A stretch of 64,000 bases of DNA from Nafulsella turpanensis ZLM-10 (lineage in GTDB: Bacteria; Bacteroidota; Bacteroidia; Cytophagales; Cyclobacteriaceae): assembly GCF_000346615.1 (NCBI RefSeq), contig NZ_ANNU01000008.1, forward strand, positions 1 through 64,000, written 5' to 3'. Below are positions 32,204 through 41,646 of the stretch, one piece after another; the stretch's first letter is position 1; each line of letters starts with the position of its first letter. Below the pieces are notes generated by a model. The model saw nothing but the letters and a program-made list of their open reading frames with translations. It did not search any database and was not told the DNA's origin. A program made the translations under genes and the position numbers.

Positions 32204-33613
32204 TTAAAGAATATACTGACTCAGGTCTTTGTCCTGCACCAGTTTGCTTAAGCGTTCTCTCACCATTTCGCGGGTTACTACAATCTGGGCATTCGGGCCG
32301 ATGGTATCCGGCACATCGAAGAGAAAGTCGTTCAGCAGCTGGCTCATTACTGTATTCAGACGGCGGGCGCCAATATTTTCCACCTCAGAATTAATGCGGA
32401 AGGCCATATCAGCCAATTCTTCCAGAGCTTCATCCTGGTAAGTCAGCTTTACTTCTTCTGCCTCAAAGAGTGCTTCATACTGCTTGGTTAGCGCATTCTT
32501 CGGTTCTTTAAGAATCTGGTAGAAATCTTCTTTAGTAAGGTTTTCCAGCTCTACCCGAATCGGGAAACGGCCCTGCAGCTCCGGTATCAGGTCACTGGGC
32601 TTGGCCACATGGAAGGCCCCTGCCGCAATAAACAGCACGTGATCAGTATTAATAACCCCGTGCTTGGTACTTACCGCACTTCCTTCCACTATCGGGAGCA
32701 GGTCGCGCTGCACTCCTTCACGGCTTACATCCGGGCCGCTTCCGCCACCACCCTTACTGGAGCCCCCGGCAATTTTATCAATCTCATCGATAAAAATGAT
32801 TCCGGTATTTTCCGCTTTCCGGATGGCTTCTTCTTTTACCTCATCCATATCGATAAGCTTGGCGGCCTCTTCTTCCACTAAGAGCTTTTTTGCCTCCCCA
32901 ATGGTTACCTTACGCTTTTTATTCTTCTTCGGCATCATGTTGCTGAGCATTTCCTGCAGGTTCATCATGCTCACTTCATCCATCATTCCGCCGCCAACCA
33001 TACCCATGTTTCCACCGGCCGCTTTCTTAATATTGATTTCGATTTTGCGCTCGTCCAGTTCTCCGTTTCGTATTTTTTCCCGAAAGCGCTCCCTGGTGCG
33101 CTCGTTCAGTTCGGCATCATTATCCGGCATCTGGTCATTATCCTCTTCGAGCTGAAAAGAGGCCGAAGGGCGGCCTTTGCTTTTTACAGGCGGAATGAGG
33201 ATATCCAGGATCATGTCTTCCACCACCTGCTCGGCTTTTTCTTTTACCTCCTCCTTTTTACGGGCCTTTACCAGGTTCACCGACTGGTCGACCAGGTCGC
33301 GAACCATGCTTTCCACATCGCGCCCCACGTAGCCCACTTCTGTAAATTTAGAAGCTTCTACTTTGGTAAAGGGGGCATCGGCAATGCGGGCAAGGCGACG
33401 GGCAATTTCGGTTTTACCGACCCCTGTTGCACCAATCATTAATATATTATTGGGCATAATTTCGCCCTGGAGGTCTGTTTGCACATTCATTCGGCGCCAG
33501 CGATTCCGCAGGGCAATCGCCACATTTCGTTTCGCATCTTTCTGGCCTATGATATATTTGTCGAGCTCAGCGACAATTTCTTTAGGTGTTAAATATTCTT
33601 TATTATCAAGCAT
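32204..33613 (-). CDS. hslU: ATP-dependent protease ATPase subunit HslU (ClpY)
   Basis: A 469-residue AAA+ unfoldase. LTPKEIVAELDKYIIGQKDAKRNVA is the family start. Walker A is GATGVGKT (61-68), and FIDEIDKIAG is Walker B. A charged, Met/Gly-rich intermediate I-domain lies in between (GGNMGMVGGGMMDE). The C-terminus ends in DLSQYIL, the tail that docks into the HslV peptidase. It should feed substrates to HslV, but no hslV is present in this window. Upstream on the same strand lie porQ and, further up, lon. Confidence 0.95.
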   Translation of the reverse strand: MLDNKEYLTPKEIVAELDKYIIGQKDAKRNVAIALRNRWRRMNVQTDLQGEIMPNNILMIGATGVGKTEIARRLARIADAPFTKVEASKFTEVGYVGRDVESMVRDLVDQSVNLVKARKKEEVKEKAEQVVEDMILDILIPPVKSKGRPSASFQLEEDNDQMPDNDAELNERTRERFREKIRNGELDERKIEINIKKAAGGNMGMVGGGMMDEVSMMNLQEMLSNMMPKKNKKRKVTIGEAKKLLVEEEAAKLIDMDEVKEEAIRKAENTGIIFIDEIDKIAGGSSKGGGGSGPDVSREGVQRDLLPIVEGSAVSTKHGVINTDHVLFIAAGAFHVAKPSDLIPELQGRFPIRVELENLTKEDFYQILKEPKNALTKQYEALFEAEEVKLTYQDEALEELADMAFRINSEVENIGARRLNTVMSQLLNDFLFDVPDTIGPNAQIVVTREMVRERLSKLVQDKDLSQYIL

Positions 33614-33714
33614 AGCTGTTTTTTAATGTAGAATGAAAAATGAAGAATACAGGAAGTAGATGAAGAAAGAATCCGGAGCTTTATCTCTCCTATCTCCCAA
33701 CTCAAAACTCTCTG
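33614..33714 (-). repeat. Degenerate oriented intergenic repeat, locus G
   Basis: Read on the minus strand from the porQ stop: a purine-rich part (GAGTTGGGAGATAGGAGAGA) is followed by a pyrimidine-rich part (TTCTTCATCTACTTCC, then TTCTTCATTTTTCATTC) up to the hslU start. Word style and direction match the other loci. Confidence 0.45.
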
Positions 33715-34713
33715 CTAAATTCTCTTCTTAAAAATCTTATTCATATTAATTCCCAGCCCCAGCTGGCTGGTTCCGCCCGCCACATGGTACCATGCCCGGG
33801 TATACTCTAACTGAAAACTTTTAACCCGTAGCAGAAGGCCGAGTGAAAAGCCTGACATGCCACTTATATTTTCCAGCTTCAGTTCCTGCCTGAGCAGGTG
33901 ATTATAGCCTGCCCGAAATTGCACATTCTGGCTGAGCAAAAGCTCTGTGCCAATGGCAAGGTGGCGCATTACGTTATCAACCAGAGGAGGCTCTTCTTTG
34001 TTAAAGAGTGAAGCAGGATCTGCCTTTCCTAAATCGGGCTGCTGCAAATGCTGCCCTGTTAGTGTAAAGCGAAAAGGCATAAACTTCGGCTTAAAAGTAA
34101 GTCCCAGCCGAACCTCCAGCGGTAGCACCAGGCTTTGTCCATCAGCATAAGAACGGGTAAAAACACCCACATTTCTTACCACAAAACCCGCCACCAGCTC
34201 CTTGGATGGATGGCTAAAAGTGCCACCCGCATCCAGCAGCAAAGCCCCCGCCCGATAGCCTGCAATGCCGGAGGAGGCCCATTTAATGCTCGCACCAGCC
34301 GAATATACTCTCCAGCGACGGGCATGGCTCAGCTGCACCACATAATCGCTGGCTGTAAACGGACTGGTGGGGCTTCCGCTGGCATCGTAGCCCTGCATTT
34401 TACCCCAGTCTACATACTGCAGGCCGGCTCCCCAGCTACCTGCTTTGGTGTGGTGGGCATAGGCTATATTGCTCTGCTGAACATCGGCATAAAACCATTG
34501 ATAAGCCAACTGCAACTGCCCGATCGAGAGGGAGTCCAGCAGGGCAGGATTCTGTAACCACATACCTGCACCAGGTACAGCCGTAATAGCAGCCCCCCCA
34601 AGCGCCAAAGCACGAGGCGTAGCCGGCCGCTCCAGAAAATGAAATGACTGCTGTGCGCTTGCCGGCAGCCACATTACCGAAAGGACAAATAACAGGAGGA
34701 AAGTTCGAAGCAT
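33715..34713 (-). CDS. porQ: Type IX secretion system protein PorQ
   Basis: A 332-residue outer-membrane beta-barrel. The signal peptide ends at LPASAQQ. FLERPATPRALALGGAA is the conserved start of PorQ and of the related PorV family. Barrel strands follow to a basic C-terminus (NMNKIFKKRI). Length and sequence fit PorQ better than PorV. In T9SS, PorQ contributes to the attachment complex that releases and lipidates or anchors cargo at the surface. It lies downstream of lon, past a terminator, so it probably has its own promoter. Confidence 0.85.
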   Translation of the reverse strand: MLRTFLLLFVLSVMWLPASAQQSFHFLERPATPRALALGGAAITAVPGAGMWLQNPALLDSLSIGQLQLAYQWFYADVQQSNIAYAHHTKAGSWGAGLQYVDWGKMQGYDASGSPTSPFTASDYVVQLSHARRWRVYSAGASIKWASSGIAGYRAGALLLDAGGTFSHPSKELVAGFVVRNVGVFTRSYADGQSLVLPLEVRLGLTFKPKFMPFRFTLTGQHLQQPDLGKADPASLFNKEEPPLVDNVMRHLAIGTELLLSQNVQFRAGYNHLLRQELKLENISGMSGFSLGLLLRVKSFQLEYTRAWYHVAGGTSQLGLGINMNKIFKKRI

Positions 34714-34718
34714 ATAAA

Positions 34719-34757
34719 AAGCAAGGCCGGTGCTATACTCTGTATAACTACCGGCCT
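34719..34757 (-). terminator. Terminator hairpin after lon
   Basis: GGCCGGT (34726-34732) pairs with ACCGGCC (34751-34757), with an inner TATAC/GTATA pairing. On the minus strand TTGCTTTTTATA follows. It lies between the lon stop and the porQ start. Confidence 0.65.
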
Positions 34758-34765
34758 CGAGTTAA

Positions 34766-37249
34766 CTATTTATGGTCTTCCACAAGCTCCAGCTTACGGG
34801 CATTTTTAGCCTTTTCATTCAGCAGCGCAAACTCCAGCACCTCCTTTACCTTCTCCACATAATGGATTTTAATGCCTTTGATATAACGGGCTTCTATCTC
34901 CTCTATATCCTTTTCGTTTGCCCTGGACAGCAGGATATCAACAATCCCTGCGCGCTTGGCAGCCAGTATTTTTTCTTTAATACCGCCCACAGGGAGCACC
35001 TTGCCCCTGAGAGTAATTTCGCCGGTCATGGCCAGTTTATCGCGCACTTTTCGCTGTGTAAAGGCGGAGGCCATGGAGGTAATCATGGTTATACCTGCCG
35101 AAGGGCCATCTTTTGGTACCGCACCGGCCGGCACGTGCACATGCAGGTCGTACTGGTCGAATACGCGGTAATCAATATTCAGCATATCGGCATGCGATTT
35201 CAGGTAAGAAAGCGCCGCCATGGCCGATTCCTTCATTACATCGCCCAGTTTTCCACTCAGGGTAAGTTTGCCTTTCCCTTTGCTCAGGCTCGATTCGATA
35301 AAGAGTATTTCACCGCCATACTGCGTCCAGGCAAGGCCTGTAACTACACCCGGCATTTCATTGCCCTGGTACTCTTCGTTATCGAAAATTTCGCCTCCTA
35401 AAATACTTTTCAGGTGCTTTGCCTGAATGGTTTTCGGGTACTCTTCTTCCATAGCAATGGACTTGGCTACGAATCGCACCACTTTTCCGATCTGGCGCTC
35501 CAGGCTTCGTACCCCCGACTCGCGGGTATAGGCTTCCACAATGCGTGCAAGGGTTTCATCGGCTATCTGCACATCTTTTGCCTTTACGCCATTTTCCTTT
35601 TTCTGCTTCGGAACAAGGTGCTTTTTAGCAATCTGTACCTTTTCTTCGAGCGTATAACCACTTAGTTCGATAATCTCCATACGGTCGCGCAGGGCAGGCT
35701 GAATGGTATCGAGCGAATTGGCAGTGGCAATAAAGAGCACCTTACTCAGGTCGTATTCCACCTCCAGGTAATTATCCTGGAAAGCTTCATTCTGCTCGGG
35801 ATCCAGTACTTCTAAAAGCGCCGAAGAGGGATCGCCGCGAAAATCGGAGCTTACCTTATCGATTTCATCGAGTATAAATACAGGGTTGCCTGATTTGGCC
35901 TTTTTAATGTTCTGGACAATTTTGCCTGGCATGGCACCCACATAGGTTTTTCGGTGTCCGCGGATTTCGGCTTCGTCATGCACCCCACCCAGCGACATGC
36001 GCACATACTCCCGACCCAGCGCCTTGGCTACGGATTTGCCAAGGGAGGTCTTACCTACACCCGGAGGGCCATAGAGGCAAAGGATGGGCGCCTTCATATC
36101 GTTCTTCAGCTTAAGCACGGCCAGGTACTCCAGAATACGGTCTTTTACCTTTTCCATACCGTAATGGTCCTTATCGAGGATCTTTTTGGCACGCTGCAGG
36201 TCAAAGTTATCTTTGGTATACTCGCTCCACGGCAGTTCCACCAGCAGCTCGGCATAGGCCACTGCCACCGGATATTCGGCCGCCATGGGGTTCATACGCA
36301 TAATTTTGTCGAGCTCTTTCTCAAAATGCTCCTGCACTTTCTCTGTCCACTGCTTTTTCTCGCCCCGCTCCCGCAGGTTTTCTACCTCCTGGTCAGGCCC
36401 GTCCTGCCCCAGTTCGTCCTGCAATACTTTTATCTGCTGGCGCAGGTAATAGTCCCGCTGCTGCTGGTCAATATCAGTATGCACCTTCTGGTGGATTTCC
36501 TGCTTAATTTCCAGCATCTGTATATCCTTCAGCATAAACTTCAGGAGCAGAGTGGCTCTCTTCACACCATCGTCAATCTCCAGCAGCTTTTGCTTATCGG
36601 CTACTTCTGCATTTATGTTGGAGGAAAGGAAGTGGGTTAAGAAAGCGGTGCTTTCAATATTATCGAGGGCAACCTGCGCCTCCTGCGGAATTTCAGGGTT
36701 CAGGCGTATAATTTTCGCGGCCGCATCTTTAAGAGAGGTTACCAGTGCCTTGGTTTCCTTGGTTTCCTTTTTTGGGAATTTCTCCTGCATAATTTTTATG
36801 CGGGCCAACAGGTAAGGATCTTCCTCCACCATTTCTTCAATGCCAAAGCGCTTTTTACCCTGTATAATAATGGTGGTATTTCCATCGGGCAGTACCAGCA
36901 TTTTCAGGATTTTGGCGATGGTACCCACTTTAAAAACCTCTTTAAAAGATGGTTCTTCGGAAGTGTTTTTCTTTTGGGCCACTACCCCAATAATTCGGTC
37001 GCCCTTATAAGCTTCTTTTACAAGTTTTATGGATTTTTGTCTTCCTACCGTAATGGGAATGACTACACCGGGAAATAAGACTGTATTTCTGACAGGTAAT
37101 ATTGGCAGTTCGTCCGGAACCTGGGCATCATCCAGTTCCGCCTCCTCATCAGACGTAATCAGGTGCATCAGGTCATCGGATTCGTCGTCAGAAAGGTTGC
37201 CTAAAAGCATGGAACTGCTCAATGGACGGAAATTGTTGCTCATGTACAT
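34766..37249 (-). CDS. lon: ATP-dependent Lon protease (endopeptidase La)
   Basis: An 827-residue LonA. The N-terminal substrate-binding domain begins [19 protein letters not shown]. The AAA+ module has [11 protein letters not shown] (Walker A) and FILDEIDK (Walker B). The protease domain has [11 protein letters not shown] with the catalytic Ser near residue 717, and the partner Lys in GGIKEK. It degrades misfolded and regulatory proteins in the cytoplasm. Two starts, 6 bases apart (MYM-SNNF), are possible. The acidic stretch [23 protein letters not shown] before the N-domain is typical of Bacteroidota Lon. Confidence 0.97.
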   Translation of the reverse strand: MYMSNNFRPLSSSMLLGNLSDDESDDLMHLITSDEEAELDDAQVPDELPILPVRNTVLFPGVVIPITVGRQKSIKLVKEAYKGDRIIGVVAQKKNTSEEPSFKEVFKVGTIAKILKMLVLPDGNTTIIIQGKKRFGIEEMVEEDPYLLARIKIMQEKFPKKETKETKALVTSLKDAAAKIIRLNPEIPQEAQVALDNIESTAFLTHFLSSNINAEVADKQKLLEIDDGVKRATLLLKFMLKDIQMLEIKQEIHQKVHTDIDQQQRDYYLRQQIKVLQDELGQDGPDQEVENLRERGEKKQWTEKVQEHFEKELDKIMRMNPMAAEYPVAVAYAELLVELPWSEYTKDNFDLQRAKKILDKDHYGMEKVKDRILEYLAVLKLKNDMKAPILCLYGPPGVGKTSLGKSVAKALGREYVRMSLGGVHDEAEIRGHRKTYVGAMPGKIVQNIKKAKSGNPVFILDEIDKVSSDFRGDPSSALLEVLDPEQNEAFQDNYLEVEYDLSKVLFIATANSLDTIQPALRDRMEIIELSGYTLEEKVQIAKKHLVPKQKKENGVKAKDVQIADETLARIVEAYTRESGVRSLERQIGKVVRFVAKSIAMEEEYPKTIQAKHLKSILGGEIFDNEEYQGNEMPGVVTGLAWTQYGGEILFIESSLSKGKGKLTLSGKLGDVMKESAMAALSYLKSHADMLNIDYRVFDQYDLHVHVPAGAVPKDGPSAGITMITSMASAFTQRKVRDKLAMTGEITLRGKVLPVGGIKEKILAAKRAGIVDILLSRANEKDIEEIEARYIKGIKIHYVEKVKEVLEFALLNEKAKNARKLELVEDHK

Positions 37250-37353
37250 TTATTTTTAATGCCATTATGGCACGAAATCTTTGAAAATCATCTATTTCTT
37301 CGCAGCCTCTATATTATGCAAGGGATATGCCAAAAATTTAGGCTAAAAAGATT

Positions 37354-37361
37354 TAAATTTG
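37354..37361 (+). promoter_or_regulatory. Candidate -7 promoter box of the OmpA/PD40 gene
   Basis: TAAATTTG exactly matches TAnnTTTG, about 75 bases upstream of the ATG. The upstream sequence is A/T-rich without a defined TTTG at -33. Confidence 0.4.
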
Positions 37362-37435
37362 TATCATCTGGGAAATTGTAGCAATAAAATCATTTGCTCT
37401 AAGTTAATATTTCTGCCACTCCCCCGAGGACCAAT

Positions 37436-39457
37436 ATGAAAAATTATTTTCTCCCCCTCTTTCTCTTTCTGCTCCTTTGTAAGCTTCCCGCCAGTGCACA
37501 ACTGGGGCAGCCATCAACAGAGCAGACTTCAACGGAGAAGCCTTCGCAGGCCATAAAGGTAAGGGAGGCAGGTAGTCTGTCCGTTCAGGATGAAGCCGTA
37601 CTACCTGTGTTTAAAAACGTAAATAAAATTCCTTATTACGCCAACCGGAAGAAAATAAAAAAAATAAAAAAGCTGGAAGCCCGGGAGAAATGGCCGGAGC
37701 TGAAAGAGGTCCTGCAGGACTATGTAGAGAACTTTGGCATTGAAAACTTTTATAAAGACACTTATTTTCTCTGGCGCCTCGCCAAGCTAACCGAGCTCAT
37801 GGAAAGCCCCGAAGCGGCCCTTCCTTACTACCGCCTGGTTCTTAAACACCACCGGAAAGATATTGATATCAGCAAGGTCGAGCTACATTATAATGAGGCG
37901 AATAAAAATGAAGCAGACCTGTATGTTCCGCTGGATTACTACTACGAGCTGGTCGATTACCGCCGCCAGGTCGATACCCTCCTGCCTCCGCGAAGTGTGC
38001 TCCTGAACATGGGTAACCAAATTAACTCTTCCAGCGAAGATTATGCGCCCGCACTCAACCTGCATAACAACCTGCTCCTTTTTACCTCAAAAAGAAATAC
38101 GGAAGGGCGCTTAATGATTCGCCAGAACCCTAATGAAGATCTTTACTTCAGCCGGGGAGAAGGTGGCAGCTGGATGGAGGCTCAGTCTTTTAAAGCCATT
38201 AACTCCCCGCATAATGAAGGCTCCGCCACCATCAGCCGCGATGGCAAAACCCTCTACTTCAGCCGCTGCGACTCTCCTGACAGCTATGGCAATTGCGATT
38301 TATTTGAAGCAAAAATGCAGCCCGACAGCAGCTGGGGGCAGGTACGTAATATGGGGGTAAACCTTAATAGCGTCGCCTGGGATTCGCACCCTTCTCTTTC
38401 GCATACAGAAGATACCCTTTATTTTGCCTCCGACCGAATCGGTGGCTTTGGCCTGTCTGACATCTGGTTTACCTATAAAAATAAAAAGGGCGAATGGCAG
38501 CCGGCGCAAAATGTAGGTCCGGTGATTAATACCCGGCAAAATGAGCTGAGCCCTTTTATTCACCCGAGGTACAACATTCTCTATTTTAGCTCAAACGGGC
38601 AGCTGCTTAATTTTGGCGAATTCGACATCATTAAATCCTACCAACTGCCCGATAAAGCCTCCGTTCCGCAATGGGCCGAGCCTAAAAACATCGGTCCATT
38701 AGTGAATGGAGAAGGCAGTGAGTTTTATTTCACCATTGACTCAGAGTCGAAAGATCTCTTCTATGCCCGCTCGGCACAGAATAATATGGAAAATCTCGAC
38801 CTCTATTCCTTTCCCTTACCCATGGAAGCCCAGCCCCTTGCCACCACCAAACTGAGTGGCACTTTGCGGAACGAGGATACTAACCAGCCATTTAAAGGCG
38901 GAATTGTAAGTGTAATAGATATTGAAACAGGTATAGAGGTAGCGCCCAAATACCTGCGGCCCGATGGCTCCTATGAGTTCGACCTGATAAAGGACAAAAA
39001 CTACCTGCTCGTGATACAGGGGGATGAATTCTTCAGAATAGAGGAGCTTTTTCGCCTGGAGGACGATATGCAGATGGAGCACCGTACACAGTCTATCAGC
39101 AAAAAGCTGGAGTTTACCACCATCGACTTTGCCAGCGGCAGCTCTACAGTTGTTCCGGAAATGTACCCCGACCTTAACAAACTGGCGGACTTCCTGATTG
39201 ACCACCCGGATGTAAGGCTCAAAATTGCGGGCCATACTGATTCCGATGGCGATAAAATATTTAACCAGAAGCTATCGCAGCAAAGGGCCATGGCTATTAT
39301 GGAATACCTCGTAGCTTTTGCCAATGTCGATCCGGAGCAGGTGGAAGCCATTGGCTATGGCAGCTCCCGCCCTTTAGTGGAAGAGAAAACCGAAGCCGAC
39401 AAGACCCTGAACCGCCGGGTGGAATTCGAGCTCACCTGGGAAGGAGAGGAGAAGTAG
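37436..39457 (+). CDS. OmpA family protein with TPR-like, PD40 and CRD domains (PorE-like layout)
   Basis: A 673-residue exported protein (signal peptide ending LPASAQ). Helical TPR-like repeats come first (residues 65-170), then PD40 propeller blades (SATISRDGKTLYFSRCDS, DTLYFASDRIGGFGLSDIW, LYFSSNGQLLNFGEFDI). A carboxypeptidase-regulatory-like domain spans about 465-540. The C-terminal OmpA peptidoglycan-binding domain includes LKIAGHTDSDGDKIFNQKLSQQRA and the final RRVEFEL. The order matches PorE of T9SS, but PorE is a lipoprotein and here the signal lacks a lipobox, so the function is tentative. It could tether an outer-membrane complex to the cell wall. It is monocistronic. Confidence 0.85.
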   Translation: MKNYFLPLFLFLLLCKLPASAQLGQPSTEQTSTEKPSQAIKVREAGSLSVQDEAVLPVFKNVNKIPYYANRKKIKKIKKLEAREKWPELKEVLQDYVENFGIENFYKDTYFLWRLAKLTELMESPEAALPYYRLVLKHHRKDIDISKVELHYNEANKNEADLYVPLDYYYELVDYRRQVDTLLPPRSVLLNMGNQINSSSEDYAPALNLHNNLLLFTSKRNTEGRLMIRQNPNEDLYFSRGEGGSWMEAQSFKAINSPHNEGSATISRDGKTLYFSRCDSPDSYGNCDLFEAKMQPDSSWGQVRNMGVNLNSVAWDSHPSLSHTEDTLYFASDRIGGFGLSDIWFTYKNKKGEWQPAQNVGPVINTRQNELSPFIHPRYNILYFSSNGQLLNFGEFDIIKSYQLPDKASVPQWAEPKNIGPLVNGEGSEFYFTIDSESKDLFYARSAQNNMENLDLYSFPLPMEAQPLATTKLSGTLRNEDTNQPFKGGIVSVIDIETGIEVAPKYLRPDGSYEFDLIKDKNYLLVIQGDEFFRIEELFRLEDDMQMEHRTQSISKKLEFTTIDFASGSSTVVPEMYPDLNKLADFLIDHPDVRLKIAGHTDSDGDKIFNQKLSQQRAMAIMEYLVAFANVDPEQVEAIGYGSSRPLVEEKTEADKTLNRRVEFELTWEGEEK

Positions 39458-39607
39458 ATTTAGAAGAGCCGAGAAGGTAATCATTTCTATCCATACCCCT
39501 GGCGGAGCCTTCTCAATAATCCAGATGCCCGCTTCCTTCATTCAAGGCAAAACATCCACCCCCACTTTTTTGGTTGTTAAGCTAACAGGAGCTAAAATCA
39601 GGAGTCT

Positions 39608-40120
39608 ATGAAAGAGCCAAAAGTAATTTCCTACCAGCTAAGCGAGAACGGGCAGATACCGAATAACCCTACCCTTCCCCTGCTCATTTACCAGCAGGTT
39701 TTTGAAGAGCCGGACAGGCTGAAGGAGCAGTTCCAGCAGGCTTTTGAAAAAAATAACTGGAGAGGCAGCTGGGTGAATGGGGTATTTGATTACCATCATT
39801 ACCACAGCAATGCCCATGAGGTTTTAGGAATTGCTGCAGGTACCGCTACCATTATGTTCGGTGGCCCTGAAGGGACTGAAGTAGATGTACAGGCTGGCGA
39901 CATGGTGGTTCTGCCTGCCGGCACCGGACACTGCCGCCTCTCCGCCTCCGATGATTTTAAGGTAGTAGGGGCTTACCCTGCCGGGCAGGAAGATTATGAC
40001 ACCTGCACCCAAAAGGATGACCCCGACGAAAAGGAAGAAAACATCCGGCATGTATCTCTGCCTAAGGCCGATCCGGTTAGCGGAGAAAGCGGCCCGCTCA
40101 TGCAGCACTGGAAAAAGTAA
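39608..40120 (+). CDS. Cupin-domain protein (YjlB-like)
   Basis: A 170-residue small cupin. YHHYHSNAHEVLGIAAGTATIMFGG includes the first metal-binding motif with several His. AGDMVVLPAGTGHCRL is the second motif (G-D-x-x-x-x-P-x-G-x-x-H). The sequence is close to the YjlB group of uncharacterised cupins. It is probably a cytosolic metal protein; its substrate is unknown. It has its own terminator and no co-directional partner. Confidence 0.85.
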   Translation: MKEPKVISYQLSENGQIPNNPTLPLLIYQQVFEEPDRLKEQFQQAFEKNNWRGSWVNGVFDYHHYHSNAHEVLGIAAGTATIMFGGPEGTEVDVQAGDMVVLPAGTGHCRLSASDDFKVVGAYPAGQEDYDTCTQKDDPDEKEENIRHVSLPKADPVSGESGPLMQHWKK

Positions 40121-40123
40121 ACA

Positions 40124-40157
40124 AAAGAGCCGCTCTCCTTTCGGAAAGCGGCTCTTT
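40124..40157. terminator. Bidirectional terminator between the cupin gene and rseP
   Basis: AAAGAGCCGCT (40124-40134) and AGCGGCTCTTT (40147-40157) form an 11-bp stem, with an inner TCC/GGA pairing around TTTC. TTTG on the plus strand and TTTTG on the minus strand follow. It can serve both converging genes. Confidence 0.8.
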
Positions 40158-40209
40158 GATTCTTATATTATTTCTCAAATCTCCTGTCTCACATCTAATG
40201 TCTTATGCC
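40158..40209 (-). repeat. Degenerate oriented intergenic repeat, locus F
   Basis: Read on the minus strand from the rseP stop: AAGACATTAGATGTGAGAC then AGGAGATTTGAGAAAT. The 12-mer GAGACAGGAGAT (40179-40190) recurs exactly at 46065 and 51783. Only the purine-rich half of the repeat is present, next to a convergent terminator. Confidence 0.55.
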
Positions 40210-41562
40210 TTAAAAGAACAGGTTGAACAGGTCGTTGAAGATTACCAGTCCCATAATGGCGAAGATGATAACCATGCCAGCTTTTTGGGCCACTTCAAGG
40301 AAACGATCGGAGGGAGCAGTCCCTGAAATAATTTCGTAGGTAAGGAAGGCAACGTGTCCACCATCCAGTGCCGGAATAGGCAGAAAGTTAACGAAGGCTA
40401 ACCACATGCTCAGCAGGCCGGTTATGCTCCAGAAACGGGTCCAGTCCCAGGTGCCACCATAAATTTCGCGGATACCAATAGGCCCTTTTACAGACTCGCT
40501 TACATTTACATCGCCACTAAATATTTTACCAAAGCCGCGTATGTTCAGCCATACAGACTCAAATGCTTTTTCGGTTCCTTTTACAATTGATTCGACAAAG
40601 CCGTACTGCTCTGTCTTGATGTCCAGCAGAGACCGCACCCTAAAGCCCAGTTTACCTTCTTCACTTACCTGGGCAGTTAAGGTGATAGGATCCCCTACTA
40701 CTCCACTGTTCTCCGGTCTGTTCTCCACATTCCGGAGAACCTGAAGGGTAATTTCTTCTCCGGCATTTTCCTGAAGGGCAGCATCAAACTGGTCGAAGAA
40801 CATAATTTCCTTTCCATTTACTGCTATTATCCTGTCGCCAGGCTTTAAACCAGCTTTTTCCGCGTTACTTCCTTTTTCTACTTCCCCAACAGCAAAAGGC
40901 AGGCGGGGCTCAATAAACTGGGTGGCCGTTTCTTTATCTGCAAATATTTCGAGCATATCTGCCGGAAGGGAAACATTTACCGTCTGCCCCATCCGGTCGA
41001 TGGTGTAATAGCTGTTATCGCCGAGGAGCACGTCGGCACCACGCTGCACTTCACTAAAACGCTCGTACTCTTTCCCGTTTACTTTCAGAATTTTATCACC
41101 CGTTTCGAGTCCTAATTTTTCACCATACTCCAGGGCTACTATGCCGTTTTTAACAATTTCTGCACGCGGAATATAGGCATCGCCCTGCTGATAAGCCAGC
41201 ACCACAAAGATCACGATCCCCAGCACTACATTTACAATAATGCCACCCATCATAACGATTAGGCGCTGCCATGCCGGCTTCGCCCTAAACTCCCATGGCT
41301 CCGGTTCCCTGGCCATTTGCTCAGTATCAAGCGACTCGTCTATCATCCCGCTGATTTTCACAAATCCCCCCAGGGGAATCGCACCAATCGAGTATTCGGT
41401 TTCTTTGAACTTAAAGCCGACAATCTTTGGCGGAAACCCAATTGAAAACTTCTCCACCCGCATTCCAAAGGCCTTGGCTGCCAGCAAATGGCCCAGTTCG
41501 TGCAGGCCAATCAAAATTGAAAGCCCCAGCAGTAACTGGCCAATCATTACCAAATTTTCCAT
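40210..41562 (-). CDS. rseP: RIP metalloprotease RseP (site-2 protease)
   Basis: A 450-residue intramembrane zinc protease. The catalytic HELGH is at 21-25 in the first membrane helix, and the conserved P-A-LDGGH (IPALDGGHVAF) lies near the C-terminus. Two PDZ domains are in between (GLKPGDRIIAVNGKEI is the second), with four predicted membrane helices in total. It cleaves membrane-anchored regulators such as anti-sigma factors, and may also remove remnant signal peptides. It follows dxr on the same strand, with a degenerate repeat between, so rseP may be expressed with dxr. Confidence 0.95.
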   Translation of the reverse strand: MENLVMIGQLLLGLSILIGLHELGHLLAAKAFGMRVEKFSIGFPPKIVGFKFKETEYSIGAIPLGGFVKISGMIDESLDTEQMAREPEPWEFRAKPAWQRLIVMMGGIIVNVVLGIVIFVVLAYQQGDAYIPRAEIVKNGIVALEYGEKLGLETGDKILKVNGKEYERFSEVQRGADVLLGDNSYYTIDRMGQTVNVSLPADMLEIFADKETATQFIEPRLPFAVGEVEKGSNAEKAGLKPGDRIIAVNGKEIMFFDQFDAALQENAGEEITLQVLRNVENRPENSGVVGDPITLTAQVSEEGKLGFRVRSLLDIKTEQYGFVESIVKGTEKAFESVWLNIRGFGKIFSGDVNVSESVKGPIGIREIYGGTWDWTRFWSITGLLSMWLAFVNFLPIPALDGGHVAFLTYEIISGTAPSDRFLEVAQKAGMVIIFAIMGLVIFNDLFNLFF

Positions 41563-41646
41563 TCTCTATTTTTAGTTGTTCGTTATTTGTTGTTCGTTGC
41601 TGGCGGCTTGTACCTGACATAGCTGCCACCTTCTAACCTCCAGCTT
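41563..41646 (-). repeat. Degenerate oriented intergenic repeat, locus B
   Basis: On the minus strand, from the dxr stop: AGCTTAGAAGCTGGAGGTTA, GAAGG, then CCAGCAACGAACAAC (41589-41603) and AACGAACAAC again before rseP. The 15-mer CCAGCAACGAACAAC recurs exactly before mutB. Same polarity: after a stop, then purine-rich, then CAAC-rich. Confidence 0.55.
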
